A stretch of DNA of 64,000 nt from CTSOIL-112 sp964293815 (GCA_964293815.1 CAXYYC010000002.1:1-64000), one strand, 5' to 3'; shown: positions 17,990 through 27,000, counted from the first letter of the stretch. Numbers and translations are program-made. The notes: generated from the letters alone by a model not told the origin.

Positions 17990-18011
17990 AAAAAAGGCTC
18001 TGAACGAGCCT
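17990..18011 (-). terminator. Terminator of ridA
   Basis: Stem AGGCTC / GAGCCT with a five-base loop and a minus-strand T-run, directly after the ridA stop codon. It separates ridA from the acetyltransferase gene. Confidence 0.65.
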
Positions 18012-18017
18012 CTGTGA

Positions 18018-18404
18018 TTAATCTTTATGCGCAATCTGCGCAATGGCTTCAACCTCAAACAGCGCACCTTTCGGTAAGCTGGCGACGCCCACGGTGGAGC
18101 GCGCCGGATACGGCTCAGAAACGTACTCCTTCATGATCTCATTGACCCGTGCGAAGTCGTTTAAATCCGTCAAAAACAGGGTGAACTTGATTACCGTGCT
18201 GAGCGAACCGCCCGCTTCTTGCAAAATTACGCTGAGGTTTTGAAAGGCTTGGTGCGCTTGCGCTGTCACGCCATCGACCAATTCACCGGCCGGCGTTAAG
18301 CCGATTTGACCGGAGGTAAAGACCAAGCCGCCCAGTTTAATGGCTTGTGAATACGGCCCAATGGCCGCAGGTGCGTTGACCGTGCTGATGACTTGTTTGC
18401 CCAT
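18018..18404 (-). CDS. ridA: Rid family reactive intermediate deaminase
   Basis: A 128-residue trimeric enzyme that hydrolyses reactive 2-aminoacrylate and similar enamines made by PLP enzymes. Family blocks are AIGPYSQAIK near residue 14, VFTSGQIGL near residue 29 and the active-site Arg in YPARSTVGV, followed by LPKGALFEVEAIA. All match RidA rather than the RutC side branch. Its promoter region carries two inverted repeats (18441-18457 and 18472-18486). Confidence 0.93.
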   Translation of the reverse strand: MGKQVISTVNAPAAIGPYSQAIKLGGLVFTSGQIGLTPAGELVDGVTAQAHQAFQNLSVILQEAGGSLSTVIKFTLFLTDLNDFARVNEIMKEYVSEPYPARSTVGVASLPKGALFEVEAIAQIAHKD

Positions 18405-18440
18405 ATAAATGCTCCTCAGTAAGTATTTAAAATATTGGAT

Positions 18441-18486
18441 TCGGTCACAGCGACCGATTGCGCCAAAGTATACCTTGCCTCAAGGT
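18441..18486 (-). promoter_or_regulatory. Candidate operator region of ridA
   Basis: On the minus strand ACCTTG-AGG-CAAGGT (18472-18486) overlaps a TATACT that would serve as -10. The second perfect repeat, TCGGTC-n5-GACCGA (18441-18457), lies just downstream of it. The first repeat resembles the short dyads bound by MerR-type activators between -35 and -10, but no regulator gene is adjacent. Confidence 0.35.
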
Positions 18487-18569
18487 AAGTTGCCATAAAA
18501 CACGGTTGAGCAATTAACCTGCCTGACTTCAAGCACACATTGTCCCTTATGTGCAACGATCATCGTGGA

Positions 18570-18926
18570 TTATATATGCGACAACCCCATTGAATAATCA
18601 CGCTCGACTTTGGCAATGCGCGTGAAAAACGCCTCGTACCAGTCGCTTTTGCCTTTGGCCTGCGCGATTTGATGCTCGGCATGATTTTTCCACTGCGCAA
18701 TGTGCGCCAAACTGTCCCAATACGACAGCGTGATGCCCAAACCCTCGGCATTGCGCACGCTTTCCGCACCTAAAAATCCGGGCTGTTGCGCGGCCAATTC
18801 GACCATGCGTTGCGCCATGGCCTGATAGCCTGCTTCATCAGCCCCATTGCGTTGATTGGTGAAGGCCACGACGTAATACGGCGGCTTGGGGGTGTTCGCA
18901 AACACGTTTCTATTGTGGCTCATCAT
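18570..18926 (-). CDS. Antibiotic biosynthesis monooxygenase (ABM) domain protein
   Basis: A 118-residue ferredoxin-like ABM-fold protein: YYVVAFTNQR at the start, a helix RMVELAAQQPGFLGAESVR, then ITLSYWDSLAHIAQWKNHAEHQIAQ. The last block with W, H and the H-x-x-A helix is the family hallmark. Such proteins act as quinol monooxygenases, heme-degrading enzymes or have no known role. Nothing in the context decides. It starts 26 bases after aroG ends and is probably in the aroG transcript. Confidence 0.85.
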   Translation of the reverse strand: MMSHNRNVFANTPKPPYYVVAFTNQRNGADEAGYQAMAQRMVELAAQQPGFLGAESVRNAEGLGITLSYWDSLAHIAQWKNHAEHQIAQAKGKSDWYEAFFTRIAKVERDYSMGLSHI

Positions 18927-18951
18927 TCAACTTTCGCGCATCCAATGCGCA

Positions 18952-20031
18952 TTACTGCTCGTGGTAATTATTCAACTTGGTGCGACGGCGTGCCAACACG
19001 CCATCGGATAGCGTTTGCAAAACAGTTTCAGATTGCGCCCAGTCAATGCAGCCATCGGTGATGCTCTGACCATAGGTCAATGCTTCACCCGGCACGAGGT
19101 CTTGGCGTCCGCCGACCAAATTGCTCTCAATCATCACGCCAAAAATCCGTTCATCGCCCGCAGCAATTTGCTCGGCGATGTTCGCGCATACCGGAATCTG
19201 GCGCTCGGGATTTTTCTCCGAATTGGCGTGCGAGGCATCCACCATGACACGTTGCGGCAAGCCGCCTTTGGCGATTTGCTCGCATGAGGCGTTGACATTG
19301 GCCGCATCGTAATTCGGGGTTTTGCCACCGCGCAAAATCAGGTGACAATCTTCGTTGCCATTGGTCGAGACAATCGCCGAGTGACCGGCTTTGGTCACGG
19401 ACAGAAAGTGGTGCGGACGACGCGCGGCCTGAATCGCATCAATGGCGATTTTGACATTGCCATCGGTGCCATTTTTAAAGCCAACCGGACACGACAAGCC
19501 AGAGGCCAACTCGCGGTGAACCTGTGACTCGGTGGTACGCGCGCCAATCGCACCCCAGCTCACCAAATCGGCGATGTATTGCGGTGAAATCATATCGAGG
19601 AACTCAACCGCCGCCGGCAGACCCAACTCATTGATTTCCAATAACAATTGACGCGCCATGCGCAGACCTTTATTGATGTCAAAGGTTTGGTTCAAATCAG
19701 GGTCGTTAATCAAACCTTTCCAACCGACTGTGGTACGTGGTTTTTCAAAATACACGCGCATGACGATTTCCAAGGTATCTTTGTATTGTTCACGCACCAC
19801 GGCCAGACGCTTGGCATACTCGATTGCCGCCGCTGGATCGTGGATCGAACACGGGCCAATCACCACCACCAAGCGATCATCCGCACCGTGTAGCACGCGA
19901 TGAATCGCTTCGCGCGAGTTGTACGTAATTTGCGAAGCCTGCTCAGACAATGGAAATTCGCGCATGATGTGACCCGGCGGCGCGAGTTCATCAATGCGTT
20001 TGATTCGGACGTCATCGGTATTGATCTGCAT
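18952..20031 (-). CDS. aroG: 3-deoxy-7-phosphoheptulonate synthase (class I DAHP synthase)
   Basis: A 359-residue enzyme joining phosphoenolpyruvate and erythrose-4-phosphate, the first step of the shikimate route. Diagnostic blocks are VVIGPCSIHDP, MRVYFEKPRTTVGWKGLINDP, GARTTESQVHRELASGLS, GFKNGTDGN and VMVDASHANS. The ATG at 20031 is chosen because AAGGAAA lies upstream. The N-terminus has the extension used for feedback inhibition by an aromatic amino acid. Expression is probably controlled by the attenuator in the 5' leader (20079-20198). Confidence 0.97.
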   Translation of the reverse strand: MQINTDDVRIKRIDELAPPGHIMREFPLSEQASQITYNSREAIHRVLHGADDRLVVVIGPCSIHDPAAAIEYAKRLAVVREQYKDTLEIVMRVYFEKPRTTVGWKGLINDPDLNQTFDINKGLRMARQLLLEINELGLPAAVEFLDMISPQYIADLVSWGAIGARTTESQVHRELASGLSCPVGFKNGTDGNVKIAIDAIQAARRPHHFLSVTKAGHSAIVSTNGNEDCHLILRGGKTPNYDAANVNASCEQIAKGGLPQRVMVDASHANSEKNPERQIPVCANIAEQIAAGDERIFGVMIESNLVGGRQDLVPGEALTYGQSITDGCIDWAQSETVLQTLSDGVLARRRTKLNNYHEQ

Positions 20032-20078
20032 GGTGTTTCCTTTTCTCTTTAACATAATTAAAATCTAAAAAATGGCAC

Positions 20079-20109
20079 AAAAAAACCGCTAATCAGACAT
20101 TAGCGGTTT
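20079..20109 (-). terminator. Attenuator terminator in the aroG leader
   Basis: An 11-base-pair stem (AAACCGCTAAT / ATTAGCGGTTT) with a five-base loop and seven T on the minus strand, located between the leader peptide and aroG. Its 5' arm (ACCGCTA) can alternatively pair with TGGCGGT inside the leader-peptide coding region, which would form an antiterminator. Confidence 0.85.
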
Positions 20110-20132
20110 CGTGATGTTTTGGTCGCACAAGG

Positions 20133-20198
20133 CTACCGAACAGACCCACCGCCAGTTCGTGTAAAGTGCCAGAAATAAAATGATTGTGCGTGCAACAT
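20133..20198 (-). CDS. Leader peptide of the aroG attenuator
   Basis: A 21-codon frame with its own ribosome site (TTTGGAGAAAA) and ATG at 20198. Residues 7-12 are F-Y-F-W-H-F, so five of six are aromatic amino acids, and it ends with TAG 24 bases before the terminator stem. Ribosomes starved for charged aromatic tRNAs would stall here and leave the TGGCGGT segment free to pair with the terminator's 5' arm, letting transcription enter aroG. When aromatic amino acids are plentiful, the ribosome covers that segment and the terminator forms. Confidence 0.8.
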   Translation of the reverse strand: MLHAQSFYFWHFTRTGGGSVR

Positions 20199-20254
20199 AA
20201 TTTATTTTCTCCAAAGCCGCTCATATCTATTCAACGGAGCGGCGAATAGGTGTA

Positions 20255-20283
20255 TTTATAGTCTTTTTCAAAACCAATTGCAA
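20255..20283 (-). promoter_or_regulatory. Sigma-70 promoter of the aroG leader
   Basis: On the minus strand TTGCAA (20278-20283) and TATAAA (20255-20260) are exactly 17 bases apart. The expected start near 20248 gives a leader of about 217 bases that includes a 7-bp GC-rich stem (20216-20222 with 20237-20243), the leader peptide and the terminator. Confidence 0.7.
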
Positions 20284-20349
20284 GCAAAAACTGCTTTTAA
20301 TCCATTGAGTTTCTCAATCGCTGTGATAAATTCGGCAAATCACCGCAGA

Positions 20350-20700
20350 TTAGATCACATCCTTGGCGTAAGTCTCGCGCGTCATGTCGCGAATATCCAC
20401 GGTGATGCTGGCCAAATCCGGCAATTTTGCACGCAACGCCTGCGCCATGCTGTGCGTCAAGCCATGCTTTTGTTCAACCGTTCGACCACCCAACAAATAA
20501 ATGATGATGTGGATAAAGCCACTTTGATTGAGCGCCTCTTCACCCAAGATAAAATCACTCACTTCATGCGCGCGGGTTTTCACATCCGCAGCGCCGAACA
20601 ATCCGGCACTCAACATGACCTGATGCGCGGTCTGTATTAAATCCGTTTTCGTCATTGTTCCCAGCACATTGGGGGTGTATTCGATACAGCAATGCGGCAT
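20350..20700 (-). CDS. 5-carboxymethyl-2-hydroxymuconate isomerase family protein
   Basis: A 116-residue tautomerase-superfamily protein. It begins M-PHCCIEYTPN, leaving Pro as the N-terminal catalytic base after Met removal, then GLFGAADVKTRAHEVSDF and a second half with SITVDIRDM. This is the CHMI/HpaF pattern of homoprotocatechuate breakdown. None of the other homoprotocatechuate genes are nearby, so the true substrate may differ. It is the last gene on the minus strand after the Nudix gene, 16 bases apart. Confidence 0.85.
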   Translation of the reverse strand: MPHCCIEYTPNVLGTMTKTDLIQTAHQVMLSAGLFGAADVKTRAHEVSDFILGEEALNQSGFIHIIIYLLGGRTVEQKHGLTHSMAQALRAKLPDLASITVDIRDMTRETYAKDVI

Positions 20701-20715
20701 AGTGCATCCTTCCTT

Positions 20716-21306
20716 TTATGGTTTGTTCAAATAATCTTGTAGCCAAAATGCGCCCAATTGGGTTTTCACGTCCGAAACCCAGCCATTTTTGATCCATGTC
20801 ATCAATTGACTCAAAGGCACACGCAGCAATTGCACAAATTCATTCTCATCCAATTGTTGCGCGCCGGATTGAATCAGCCCTTCGGCCAAATAAAAATGAA
20901 TCACCTCATCGCTGTACGCCAACGCATTGTGAATATCGGTGACATGGGTGTAGCGCTCGGCACGATAGCCGGTTTCCTCCAGCAATTCACGCTTCGCCGT
21001 CTCCAGTGGCGCTTCACCGGCATCCTTTTTCCCCGCAGGGAACTCAATGAATACTTTGCGCATGGGATAGCGGTATTGACGTTCCAGCAGTACATCGCCA
21101 TTATCAAACAGCGGCATAATCATCACTGCACCCGGATGTTTGAGGTACTCACGATACGAGCTCGCGCCATTGGGCAGTTGCACGGTCGCGCGATGCAATT
21201 TTAAATAATCACCTTCATACATCAGACGGTCATCCAATGTCTGTTCGGCCAAGCCCTCTTCCTGCTCCAATTGCTCTAATTGGCTGAAATCATGGGTTTG
21301 CGTCAT
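20716..21306 (-). CDS. Nudix hydrolase, ADP-ribose pyrophosphatase-like
   Basis: A 196-residue Nudix enzyme. The full Nudix box GX5EX7REUXEEXGU is present (GEAPLETAKRELLEETGY, about residues 101-118), preceded by FIEFPAGKKDAG, the pattern of ADP-ribose / nucleoside-diphosphate-sugar hydrolases. The start at 21306 is chosen because GAGGTG precedes that ATG; the frame runs further upstream through a terminator hairpin and is not coding there. It is separated from the complex I operon by that terminator. Confidence 0.93.
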   Translation of the reverse strand: MTQTHDFSQLEQLEQEEGLAEQTLDDRLMYEGDYLKLHRATVQLPNGASSYREYLKHPGAVMIMPLFDNGDVLLERQYRYPMRKVFIEFPAGKKDAGEAPLETAKRELLEETGYRAERYTHVTDIHNALAYSDEVIHFYLAEGLIQSGAQQLDENEFVQLLRVPLSQLMTWIKNGWVSDVKTQLGAFWLQDYLNKP

Positions 21307-21328
21307 ACGCACCTCATCATTAGTGTAA

Positions 21329-21356
21329 TAAAAAAACGCGTGGATAACCACGCGTT
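21329..21356 (-). terminator. Terminator of the nuo operon
   Basis: Perfect 9-bp stem AACGCGTGG / CCACGCGTT with a four-base loop and a minus-strand run of seven T, just after the DUF2818 gene. It closes the complex I transcript and sits directly upstream of the Nudix gene's ribosome site. Confidence 0.85.
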
Positions 21357-21367
21357 CAATTCGTCCA

Positions 21368-21664
21368 TTAAGCACGACGCCACAGGTAGCGCCATGTAAA
21401 TGCCGGAAATGCGGCGACAACAAAGAGCAAAAAAGTCACCGCATAAAACTGCCAGCCTTGCTTGTTGACCTGCCCTACCTGCGCTTCCAATAAGCGTCCG
21501 AGCATAATCCACAGCGCATAAGCAATGACAAACTCCACGACGCGCATCCAAGCGGATTTGGACGACTTTAACAGCGGTATTGCCAATATACTGCGATCAC
21601 CCAACATAGGCAAAGTCGCCAACACCAAACCAGCGACAATCACCCATATAGCCGACATATTCAT
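21368..21664 (-). CDS. DUF2818 family membrane protein
   Basis: A 98-residue protein with three hydrophobic segments (SAIWVIVAGLVLATLPML; VVEFVIAYALWIMLG; FYAVTFLLFVVAAFPAF). The family is found almost only in betaproteobacteria, directly after nuoN, as here. Its role is unknown; position suggests a link with complex I. The ATG at 21664 follows the nuoN stop by three bases, so translation is coupled. Confidence 0.88.
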   Translation of the reverse strand: MNMSAIWVIVAGLVLATLPMLGDRSILAIPLLKSSKSAWMRVVEFVIAYALWIMLGRLLEAQVGQVNKQGWQFYAVTFLLFVVAAFPAFTWRYLWRRA

Positions 21665-21667
21665 CAA

Positions 21668-23146
21668 TTAAACACCCAAACTTTTCAACACCGCATTGAC
21701 TGCCATTTGAATCAGACCGTTTGGCAACACACCCAACAAAATCAAGACCAAAGCATTAACAGTCAAAACACCATGTTGAACCGCTGAGAATTGAATCGGT
21801 GTGGCATTTTCCGGTTTATCAAAGTACATCAATTTCACCACGCGCAAATAGTAGAACGCGCCGATGAGTGAGAACAGAACCGCCACCAAAGCCAATTTAA
21901 ACAAACCTGCGTTAACCAAACCTTGAATGACCACGAATTTCGCCATGAAACCCACCAATGGCGGAATACCGGCCAAAGAGAACATCACCAAAAGCAACAG
22001 GAATGCCAGCCAAGGATTGCGTTGATTCAAGCCTTTAAAATCATCCAATTGATCGGCCTCAAAGCCCACATGCGTCATCGCCAAAATCACACCAAAGCTT
22101 GCCAGCGTGGTGATGGAATACACAATCACATAATAGAATGCATGACCAACGCCCAACGCTGTGGTGTATGGATCAACACCCGCACGCGCGGACAAAAAGC
22201 CCAACAGCACAAAACCCATGTGCGAAATACCCGAATACGCCAACATCCGTTTGTAGCTTTTTTGGCGAATCGCCGCCAGATTACCCAGAATCAACGAAAG
22301 CACCGCCAAAACCGCAAACATCTGCTGCCAATCAATCGACAAATGCGGCAGACCTTGAATAAACAGACGCACGATCATCACAAACGCAGCGATTTTTGGC
22401 GCGGCGGCAATCATCAAGGTCACAGGCGTTGGTGAGCCTTGATAAACGTCTGGTACCCACATGTGGAATGGAACCACACCCATTTTGAACGCCACACCAG
22501 CGACCAAGAATACCAAACCCATAATCAAAATCGGCATTTGCGTATCGGCATGACCACCCGCGACCTTATTCGCAATTTCGGTCAAACTCAAGCTACCGCC
22601 GGTCGCACCGTACACCAAAGACATACCAAACAGCAACAAACCAGAAGCAATCGCGCCCAAGATGAAATACTTCATGGCCGCTTCAATCGAACCCACATGA
22701 TCACGGCGCAAGGCCACCAGCGCATACAGAGACAAAGCTTGCAATTCCAAACCCATGTACAAAGCCAACAAATTATTGGATGAAATCATCACCAATTGAC
22801 CGACCAATGAGAATAGACTCAGGCTGTAAAACTCACCATTCAAAAATCCGCGCTCTACCGCGTAACGTTGACCGTACACAAACGTCACCGCCACACAAAT
22901 CAGCGAGAACATTTTGGCCAAATTCGCCAGCGGGTCAGAGACGAACATGTCGTTGAACGCCATCAGATTGATGCCAGAGTGCAACAAACGAGCCGTTAAA
23001 ACGCCTGCGATGGCCAAACCGATCAAGCTGACAACATGAATGATCCGACGATACGCATCGTTGTGTGTCCCCAGTTCGAGTAATAACACCGCCGTTGCGA
23101 AAATCGCCAGCACGACCTCAGGGTAAACAATGAAAAAATTTGGCAT
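21668..23146 (-). CDS. nuoN: NADH-quinone oxidoreductase subunit N
   Basis: A 492-residue antiporter-like membrane subunit of complex I with about 14 transmembrane helices. Typical blocks include GLELQALSLYALVALRR with the conserved Glu, KYFILGAIASGLLLFG and the broken-helix motif KRMLAYSGISHMGFVLLG. It forms one of the proton channels in the membrane arm. It is the last nuo gene of the set before DUF2818. Confidence 0.97.
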   Translation of the reverse strand: MPNFFIVYPEVVLAIFATAVLLLELGTHNDAYRRIIHVVSLIGLAIAGVLTARLLHSGINLMAFNDMFVSDPLANLAKMFSLICVAVTFVYGQRYAVERGFLNGEFYSLSLFSLVGQLVMISSNNLLALYMGLELQALSLYALVALRRDHVGSIEAAMKYFILGAIASGLLLFGMSLVYGATGGSLSLTEIANKVAGGHADTQMPILIMGLVFLVAGVAFKMGVVPFHMWVPDVYQGSPTPVTLMIAAAPKIAAFVMIVRLFIQGLPHLSIDWQQMFAVLAVLSLILGNLAAIRQKSYKRMLAYSGISHMGFVLLGFLSARAGVDPYTTALGVGHAFYYVIVYSITTLASFGVILAMTHVGFEADQLDDFKGLNQRNPWLAFLLLLVMFSLAGIPPLVGFMAKFVVIQGLVNAGLFKLALVAVLFSLIGAFYYLRVVKLMYFDKPENATPIQFSAVQHGVLTVNALVLILLGVLPNGLIQMAVNAVLKSLGV

Positions 23147-23217
23147 AACGTTTTAACCTCGTTCTAACCGATTAGAATTCTTAAAATAGCTACTACAGAT
23201 AAATGACTTAGGCTTCA

Positions 23218-24723
23218 TTAAGGCTTAATGGGCAATTTGCTTTGCGCCACATGATGAATCAATTCACTCACAGACGCATCAATGGTGTGCATGAATGGCA
23301 ACGGATACAGACCCATGACCAATACAGCTACCGCCAACAACCCTAAAATCAACAGTTCGCGACCATTGGCATCGGTCAATTCCGCTACATGGTGATTCGC
23401 AACCGGACCGAAAACCACGCGCTTGTACATCCACAGTGAATACCCCGCACCAACGATCAAGGTCGTCGCGGCAATCGCGGCAATCCAGAAATTAAACTTA
23501 GTCGCGCCGATGATCACCAAAAATTCACCAACGAAGCCACTGGTGGCTGGCAAGCCCGCATTAGCCATGGTGAACAGCATGAAAAACGCAGCAAATTTCG
23601 GCATCGTATTGACCACGCCGCCATACGCAGAGATTTCACGGCTGTGTACACGGTCGTACATCACGCCAATGCAGAAGAACATCGCAGCAGAAACAAAACC
23701 GTGGGAAATCATTTGCAAAATCGCACCTTGCATCGCGACATTATTCCCCTGCCCCTGTTGATTGAACATGAAAAAGCCCAACGTCACGAAACCCATGTGC
23801 GCGATGGACGAGTACGCCACCAGTTTTTTCATGTCTCTTTGTACCAAGGCCACCAAACCGACATAGACCACCGCAACCAACGACAATGTAATCATCAACG
23901 GTGCCAATGCGTGTGACGCATCGGGCGCGATTGGCAAAGAGAAGCGCAAGAAACCATACGCGCCGAGCTTCAACATAATCGCCGCCAAGACCATCGAACC
24001 ACCAGTTGGCGCTTCCACGTGCGCGTCCGGCAACCATGTGTGTACTGGCCACATCGGCACTTTTACCGCAAACGCCATCAAGAAAGCAAAGAACAACAAT
24101 TTTTGTACTGACATCGCCAGCGGATAATCATGCCACGCGGCAATGTCGAATGTCCCAGTTGCATAACGCAGGTAGGCAATGGCGATCAACATCAACAAAG
24201 AACCCATCAAGGTATACAAGAAGAACTTAAATGCCGCATACACACGATTCGGACCACCCCAGACACCCACAATGATGTACATTGGGATCAGAGTCGCCTC
24301 AAAGAATATATAGAACAAAAAGCCATCGGTCACGCCAAACACACCGATCATCAAACCAGACAAGATCAAAAATGCGGCATTATACTGCGCCACCTTATTG
24401 GTAATCACTTCCCAGCCGGCCAGCACCACCAATATCGTGATAAATGCCGTCAGCGGAATGAACCAAACAGACAGGCCGTCCACACCCAAAGCATAGCTTG
24501 CATTGATACTCGGCAACCAAGCATGTTGCTCAACGAACTGCATCGCCGCCGTTGCCCCATTGAATCCGACGATCAGCGGAATCGTGATCAAGAAACTGAC
24601 GATCGCACCGAGCAAGGCAACCCATCGCGCCAGACCATCACGGTCACTGCGCCCCAAAAGCAGTGTCACCACACCAAACAAGATGGGAACCCAAATCGCT
24701 AAACTTAACCAAGGCATATGCAT
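23218..24723 (-). CDS. nuoM: NADH-quinone oxidoreductase subunit M
   Basis: A 501-residue proton-translocating membrane subunit of complex I. It shows the channel motifs FFEATLIPMYIIVG (conserved Glu) and KKLVAYSSIAHMGFVTLG, plus HTWLPDAHVEAPTGGS. Two in-frame ATG codons (24723 and 24717) start MHMPW or MPW; the choice does not affect the mature helices. It lies between nuoL and nuoN with gaps of 122 and 71 bases that hold no gene. Confidence 0.97.
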   Translation of the reverse strand: MHMPWLSLAIWVPILFGVVTLLLGRSDRDGLARWVALLGAIVSFLITIPLIVGFNGATAAMQFVEQHAWLPSINASYALGVDGLSVWFIPLTAFITILVVLAGWEVITNKVAQYNAAFLILSGLMIGVFGVTDGFLFYIFFEATLIPMYIIVGVWGGPNRVYAAFKFFLYTLMGSLLMLIAIAYLRYATGTFDIAAWHDYPLAMSVQKLLFFAFLMAFAVKVPMWPVHTWLPDAHVEAPTGGSMVLAAIMLKLGAYGFLRFSLPIAPDASHALAPLMITLSLVAVVYVGLVALVQRDMKKLVAYSSIAHMGFVTLGFFMFNQQGQGNNVAMQGAILQMISHGFVSAAMFFCIGVMYDRVHSREISAYGGVVNTMPKFAAFFMLFTMANAGLPATSGFVGEFLVIIGATKFNFWIAAIAATTLIVGAGYSLWMYKRVVFGPVANHHVAELTDANGRELLILGLLAVAVLVMGLYPLPFMHTIDASVSELIHHVAQSKLPIKP

Positions 24724-24845
24724 ATCGCTACCACTTTTTTAATATCGAGCCGCCCAGCAGATCCAAACAACTGAATCGTAGAGCGCCCCCAATCGTTAAC
24801 TATTAATTACAAAACCCATGTCATTGACGATACCAAGCAATACCA

Positions 24846-26894
24846 TCAAAGCGTCACAATAATAAACAAGAAGAAAATCACCCCGATAACCATCGCAAAC
24901 GCATACTGGTAAATCAAGCCGGACTGGAACAAGCTCATCGCTTGCGCAAATACATTCACCACTTTTGCCGCGCCATTGACGATCAAACCGTCAATCAACT
25001 TGCTATCCGATACTTTCCACAAGAATTCACCGATTTTACGCGCACCACCTGCGATCACGGTTTCGTTGAATTTATCAAAGTAGTATTTATTTTCCAAAAC
25101 ATTATTGATGATCGGCGTTTTCGCTTTAATCGCGGCTGGAATGCTCGGCTTAACCATGTAGAAGAAATAAGCCAACGCCACACCCGCCAACGCCAACCAA
25201 AACGGCGCGGTCATCAAAGCGTGCGAGGCCATGCCCACTGCACCGCCGTGCTCTTCAAAAACTTTAGACAATTCTTCCATCGCTGGATGAGCTTCGTGAT
25301 TAACCGCGATGACGCCTTTAAAGAAATCGCCAAACAACATCGGCTCAATCGTCAGGAAACCGATAATCACAGATGGAATTGCCAACAAAATCAATGGCAA
25401 GGTCACAACCCACGGCGATTCGTGTGGTTTATCGTTTGGCCCCAAGCCGTGGTGGTGTTCATCGTGGCTATCATCATGCGCATCGTCATGTGTGCTGCCA
25501 TGAGCGTCATCATGGGCTGCATGTGCATGATGTGCAGACGCCTGCATCCAACGCTCTTTGCCATGGAACACGAGGAAATACATACGGAATGAGTAGAATG
25601 CCGTAATAAAGACACCAGCTAATACCGCAAAGTAAGCAAAACCCGAACCAAATAGGTGCGACTCAGCCGCTGCTTCAATGATTGAATCTTTTGAGTAAAA
25701 ACCCGAGAAGAACGGAGTACCAATCAAAGCCAAGGAGCCCAGCAATGACGTGATCCAAGTAATCGGCATGTATTTGCGCAGACCACCCATATTGCGCATA
25801 TCTTGATCGTGGTGCATACCAATAATCACTGAACCCGCGCCCAAAAACAGCAAGGCTTTAAAGAACGCGTGCGTCATCAGGTGGAATACAGCGACAGAAT
25901 AAGCCGACACACCCAAAGCCACGGTCATATAACCCAACTGCGACAGCGTTGAATACGCGACCACACGTTTGATGTCATTTTGAATAATGCCCAAAAAGCC
26001 CATAAACAACGCCGTAATCGCACCGATAATCAAGATAAACGACAACGCGGTATTAGACAATTCAAACAGTGGCGACATGCGGCTGACCATGAAAATACCT
26101 GCGGTCACCATCGTTGCCGCATGAATCAATGCAGAAATTGGGGTAGGACCTTCCATAGAGTCCGGCAACCATACATGCAAAGGCACTTGCGCTGATTTAC
26201 CCATCGCACCGATGAATAGGCAGATACAAATGGTGGTAATCAGCATCCAATCCGTGCTTGGGAACAACATTTGCGCCAGCTCTTCGCGTTTGGCAAACAC
26301 TTCCGCATAGTCCAGCGAGCCGGCAAAAGCATAAATCAAACCAATACCCAAAACGAAGCCAAAGTCACCCACGCGGTTAACCAAAAACGCTTTCATATTG
26401 GCAAAAATAGCAGTCGGGCGCGTGTACCAGAAACCGATCAGGAGGTAAGACACCAAACCCACGGCTTCCCAACCAAAGAATAATTGCAAGAAGTTATTGC
26501 TCATGACGAGCATTAACATAGAGAAAGTAAACAAGGAAATGTATGAGAAGAAGCGTTGATAACCCGGATCATCCTTCATATAGCCCATGGTATAAATATG
26601 CACCATCAGCGAAACAAATGTCACCACGCACATCATCATGGTGGTCAGATTATCAATCAGAAAACCAACTTCCAATTTCAAATCGCCGATTTGTCCCCAT
26701 GTGTACACCGAGCCATTGAACACATTGCCCGCACGAACATCGTTAAAGACAATGACCGAGCCGATGAACGCAATCAATACACCCAGAATCGTCACGATCG
26801 CAGATGGCAAACGCCCAAGCTGTTTGCCAAAAATACCTGCCAAAATCGAGCCGACCAATGGCGCAAACGGAATGATGAGGTACAACGATTTCAT
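24846..26894 (-). CDS. nuoL: NADH-quinone oxidoreductase subunit L
   Basis: A 682-residue antiporter-like subunit at the far end of the complex I membrane arm. It carries FFGWEAVGLVSYLLIGFW, PLHVWLPDSMEGPTPISALIHAATMV and KRVVAYSTLSQLGYM, then a long lateral C-terminal helix region. An unusual loop rich in His and Asp occupies about residues 452-482 (HHAHAAHDDAH and further HDD repeats), between two transmembrane helices. Betaproteobacterial NuoL often has some His here, but this stretch is expanded. Confidence 0.97.
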   Translation of the reverse strand: MKSLYLIIPFAPLVGSILAGIFGKQLGRLPSAIVTILGVLIAFIGSVIVFNDVRAGNVFNGSVYTWGQIGDLKLEVGFLIDNLTTMMMCVVTFVSLMVHIYTMGYMKDDPGYQRFFSYISLFTFSMLMLVMSNNFLQLFFGWEAVGLVSYLLIGFWYTRPTAIFANMKAFLVNRVGDFGFVLGIGLIYAFAGSLDYAEVFAKREELAQMLFPSTDWMLITTICICLFIGAMGKSAQVPLHVWLPDSMEGPTPISALIHAATMVTAGIFMVSRMSPLFELSNTALSFILIIGAITALFMGFLGIIQNDIKRVVAYSTLSQLGYMTVALGVSAYSVAVFHLMTHAFFKALLFLGAGSVIIGMHHDQDMRNMGGLRKYMPITWITSLLGSLALIGTPFFSGFYSKDSIIEAAAESHLFGSGFAYFAVLAGVFITAFYSFRMYFLVFHGKERWMQASAHHAHAAHDDAHGSTHDDAHDDSHDEHHHGLGPNDKPHESPWVVTLPLILLAIPSVIIGFLTIEPMLFGDFFKGVIAVNHEAHPAMEELSKVFEEHGGAVGMASHALMTAPFWLALAGVALAYFFYMVKPSIPAAIKAKTPIINNVLENKYYFDKFNETVIAGGARKIGEFLWKVSDSKLIDGLIVNGAAKVVNVFAQAMSLFQSGLIYQYAFAMVIGVIFFLFIIVTL

Positions 26895-27000
26895 TGTTTT
26901 CTCGCTTATTGTCTAATCTATCTAATACTTTTTACACCTCGAACACATCGTTTCCAACCTGACGCATCCGAGCTCAATTACCTACTACTTCAAATTCGCA

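Noticed and set aside
24724..24845. Gap between nuoL and nuoM, examined for an inserted gene.
   Set aside because: Only 122 bases with no open frame, tRNA or hairpin of note.
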